From the NCBI GenBank assembly GCA_018697195.1, contig CM031864.1, positions 20,115,208 through 20,179,207 of the forward strand: a DNA stretch of 64,000 nt, written 5' to 3'. Under the pieces are notes generated by a model. The model saw nothing but the letters and a program-made list of their open reading frames with translations, had not been told where the DNA came from and ran no database searches. This DNA is from Certhia americana. Lineage: Eukaryota; Chordata; Aves; Passeriformes; Certhiidae. Within the stretch, counting starts at the first letter, position 1. Every line of letters begins with the position of its first letter. Of this stretch, positions 62,776 to 64,000 are shown in pieces. A program made the translations under genes and the position numbers.

Positions 62776-64000
62776 CATTATGAGATTACTAGCAGTTTTG
62801 TACTGTTGTGGTGGTTTCATGCCAGGTATGGTTTCCTCAGAAGTCAGTGAAAGAATTCCTTAATTTTAGTATACGCTGGGATTAAGTCCATTTTGTGGGG
62901 ACATGATGTCACACGATCATGTAAAATACAAAATTAATTTTAAACTGTAACTTTCTTGTCAGCATGTGCTGTATGGCTGAAATGCCACTAGAAGAATCTC
63001 CACAATAGCAATGCTTGTCCAACAGCCAATGAAGTACAAACAGAAGAAAAAACAGATGGCTGCCAGTTTCACCATGACTGCCTAGAGTAGAAAAGTGAAG
63101 TAATTCACTTGTATCACCCATATAATTCATAAGTTCAGTTCTTAGCTTCTTGCAAATGTCAAGGAAGTTTATGAAACACAGAATGATGGCCTCAACTGCA
63201 CGAGTGCTGCAGCTCCATTGGGTCTGCCAGCGAAGACCATGGCAGTGTGTAGTTGAATGGATACTGCATTACTTCTTCCAAAGGTTTGACTTCCATTTCC
63301 TTTCTGGTGGCTGTTCCCTCTCAGAATTACTTTTAAGTTCCATGGAGCTCATACAGGATGCAGTTGGAGAGTGAAGATAAACCTCACCTTCTCGTACTGT
63401 ATGTCATCGCTGTGCAGGGTTTACTGTGGGAAATGAGAGCCTACTCACCGAGGAAGGCTCTGGGTCATAACCTCACTTCCTGAAGGAAATTCCAAAAATG
63501 CCCTGAAGACAAAAGAGTGGAAGCAGGCTGGAATTTCTCTCCATCTGTCTGCCTGTATGGAAGGAATGATTTCATGTGTGCTCACTTCCTAGCCTTTTAA
63601 TTAGTGACCTGAGCAGGGCTGGAAAAAGTGTCAAATCTGTATTTGTGCACAAGATAAAGTGTCTCTTGGCTCAGGCCTTCATTTGGGCAGGGATGGTTTA
63701 CCCTGACTGCTTTGTCTCAGGGATAAAGCCACTTCTGTGCAGAGCACCAAAAATGTATAAATCACGGAAGTCCAAGTTAAACCTTGTGCTACCAGTGAGT
63801 AGATGAGGCATGCACAGGGACATCTGAATTTGTAGAAGTGTTTTTATCCAAGGGCCCGGGGCCCTTCTGCTCTTGAAACGTTACAGGCATTAAGGTTGTT
63901 TGTCCCACACATCTGAGATCCTGTGACAAGGACTGAGCTGTATCATCACAGCACGGTGCCACTAACCCCTTGTGACTACCACCCAGTTTCTGTACTGGGA
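62776..64000. other. Intergenic region downstream of S1PR1
   Basis: No coding exon, RNA gene or transposon was recognised. The short open frames here have no family features. Confidence 0.65.

Overview
This is a eukaryotic, vertebrate window and almost certainly a bird. Genes are split into short exons across AT-rich introns, two CpG islands mark the promoters, and the recognisable retrotransposons are 3' ends of CR1 LINEs with the avian-type 8-bp tail repeat (ATTCTGTG-like). The gene order DPH5 / aldo-keto reductase / S1PR1 fits the sauropsid counterpart of human 1p21. A run of N at 9105-9114 is an assembly gap. There is no sign of prokaryotic, plasmid or phage DNA.

Layout. (1) 2142-8390, minus strand: the first three coding exons of DPH5 (diphthine methyl ester synthase). 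The rest of the gene lies left of the window. (2) 8391-8718: a 328-bp head-to-head, CpG-rich promoter between DPH5 and the next gene. It carries a pyrimidine-rich minisatellite and a ZNF143/THAP11-type ACTACAACTCCC element. (3) 8719-54076, plus strand: a complete aldo-keto reductase gene, not given a symbol here. Seven coding exons join in perfect phase to a 288-residue enzyme with the full Asp-Tyr-Lys-His tetrad. A second, homologous terminal exon lies 4.9 kb downstream at 53975-54076. It has its own acceptor, stop codon and poly(A) signal, so the gene can probably make two C-termini. (4) 54150-57900: intergenic DNA with a 0.7-kb CR1 3' end. (5) 57985-58960: a CpG island with GC boxes, G-quadruplex-prone DNA and a 39-bp minisatellite, taken as the S1PR1 promoter and untranslated first exon. 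(6) 60107-61246: the intact single-exon coding region of S1PR1 (379 residues), with a 3' UTR to about 62775. (7) 62776-64000: no gene seen.

The three genes do not form a pathway. DPH5 modifies elongation factor 2, the reductase is a soluble NADPH-dependent carbonyl reductase by family, and S1PR1 is a plasma-membrane lipid receptor. The only likely functional link is the shared DPH5/AKR promoter. The most notable observation is the duplicated terminal exon of the reductase. In this family the C-terminal loop shapes substrate choice, so alternative last exons would give two enzymes from one gene.

All exon boundaries were read by eye from splice signals, reading phase and family similarity. Nothing was checked against a database or transcript data.
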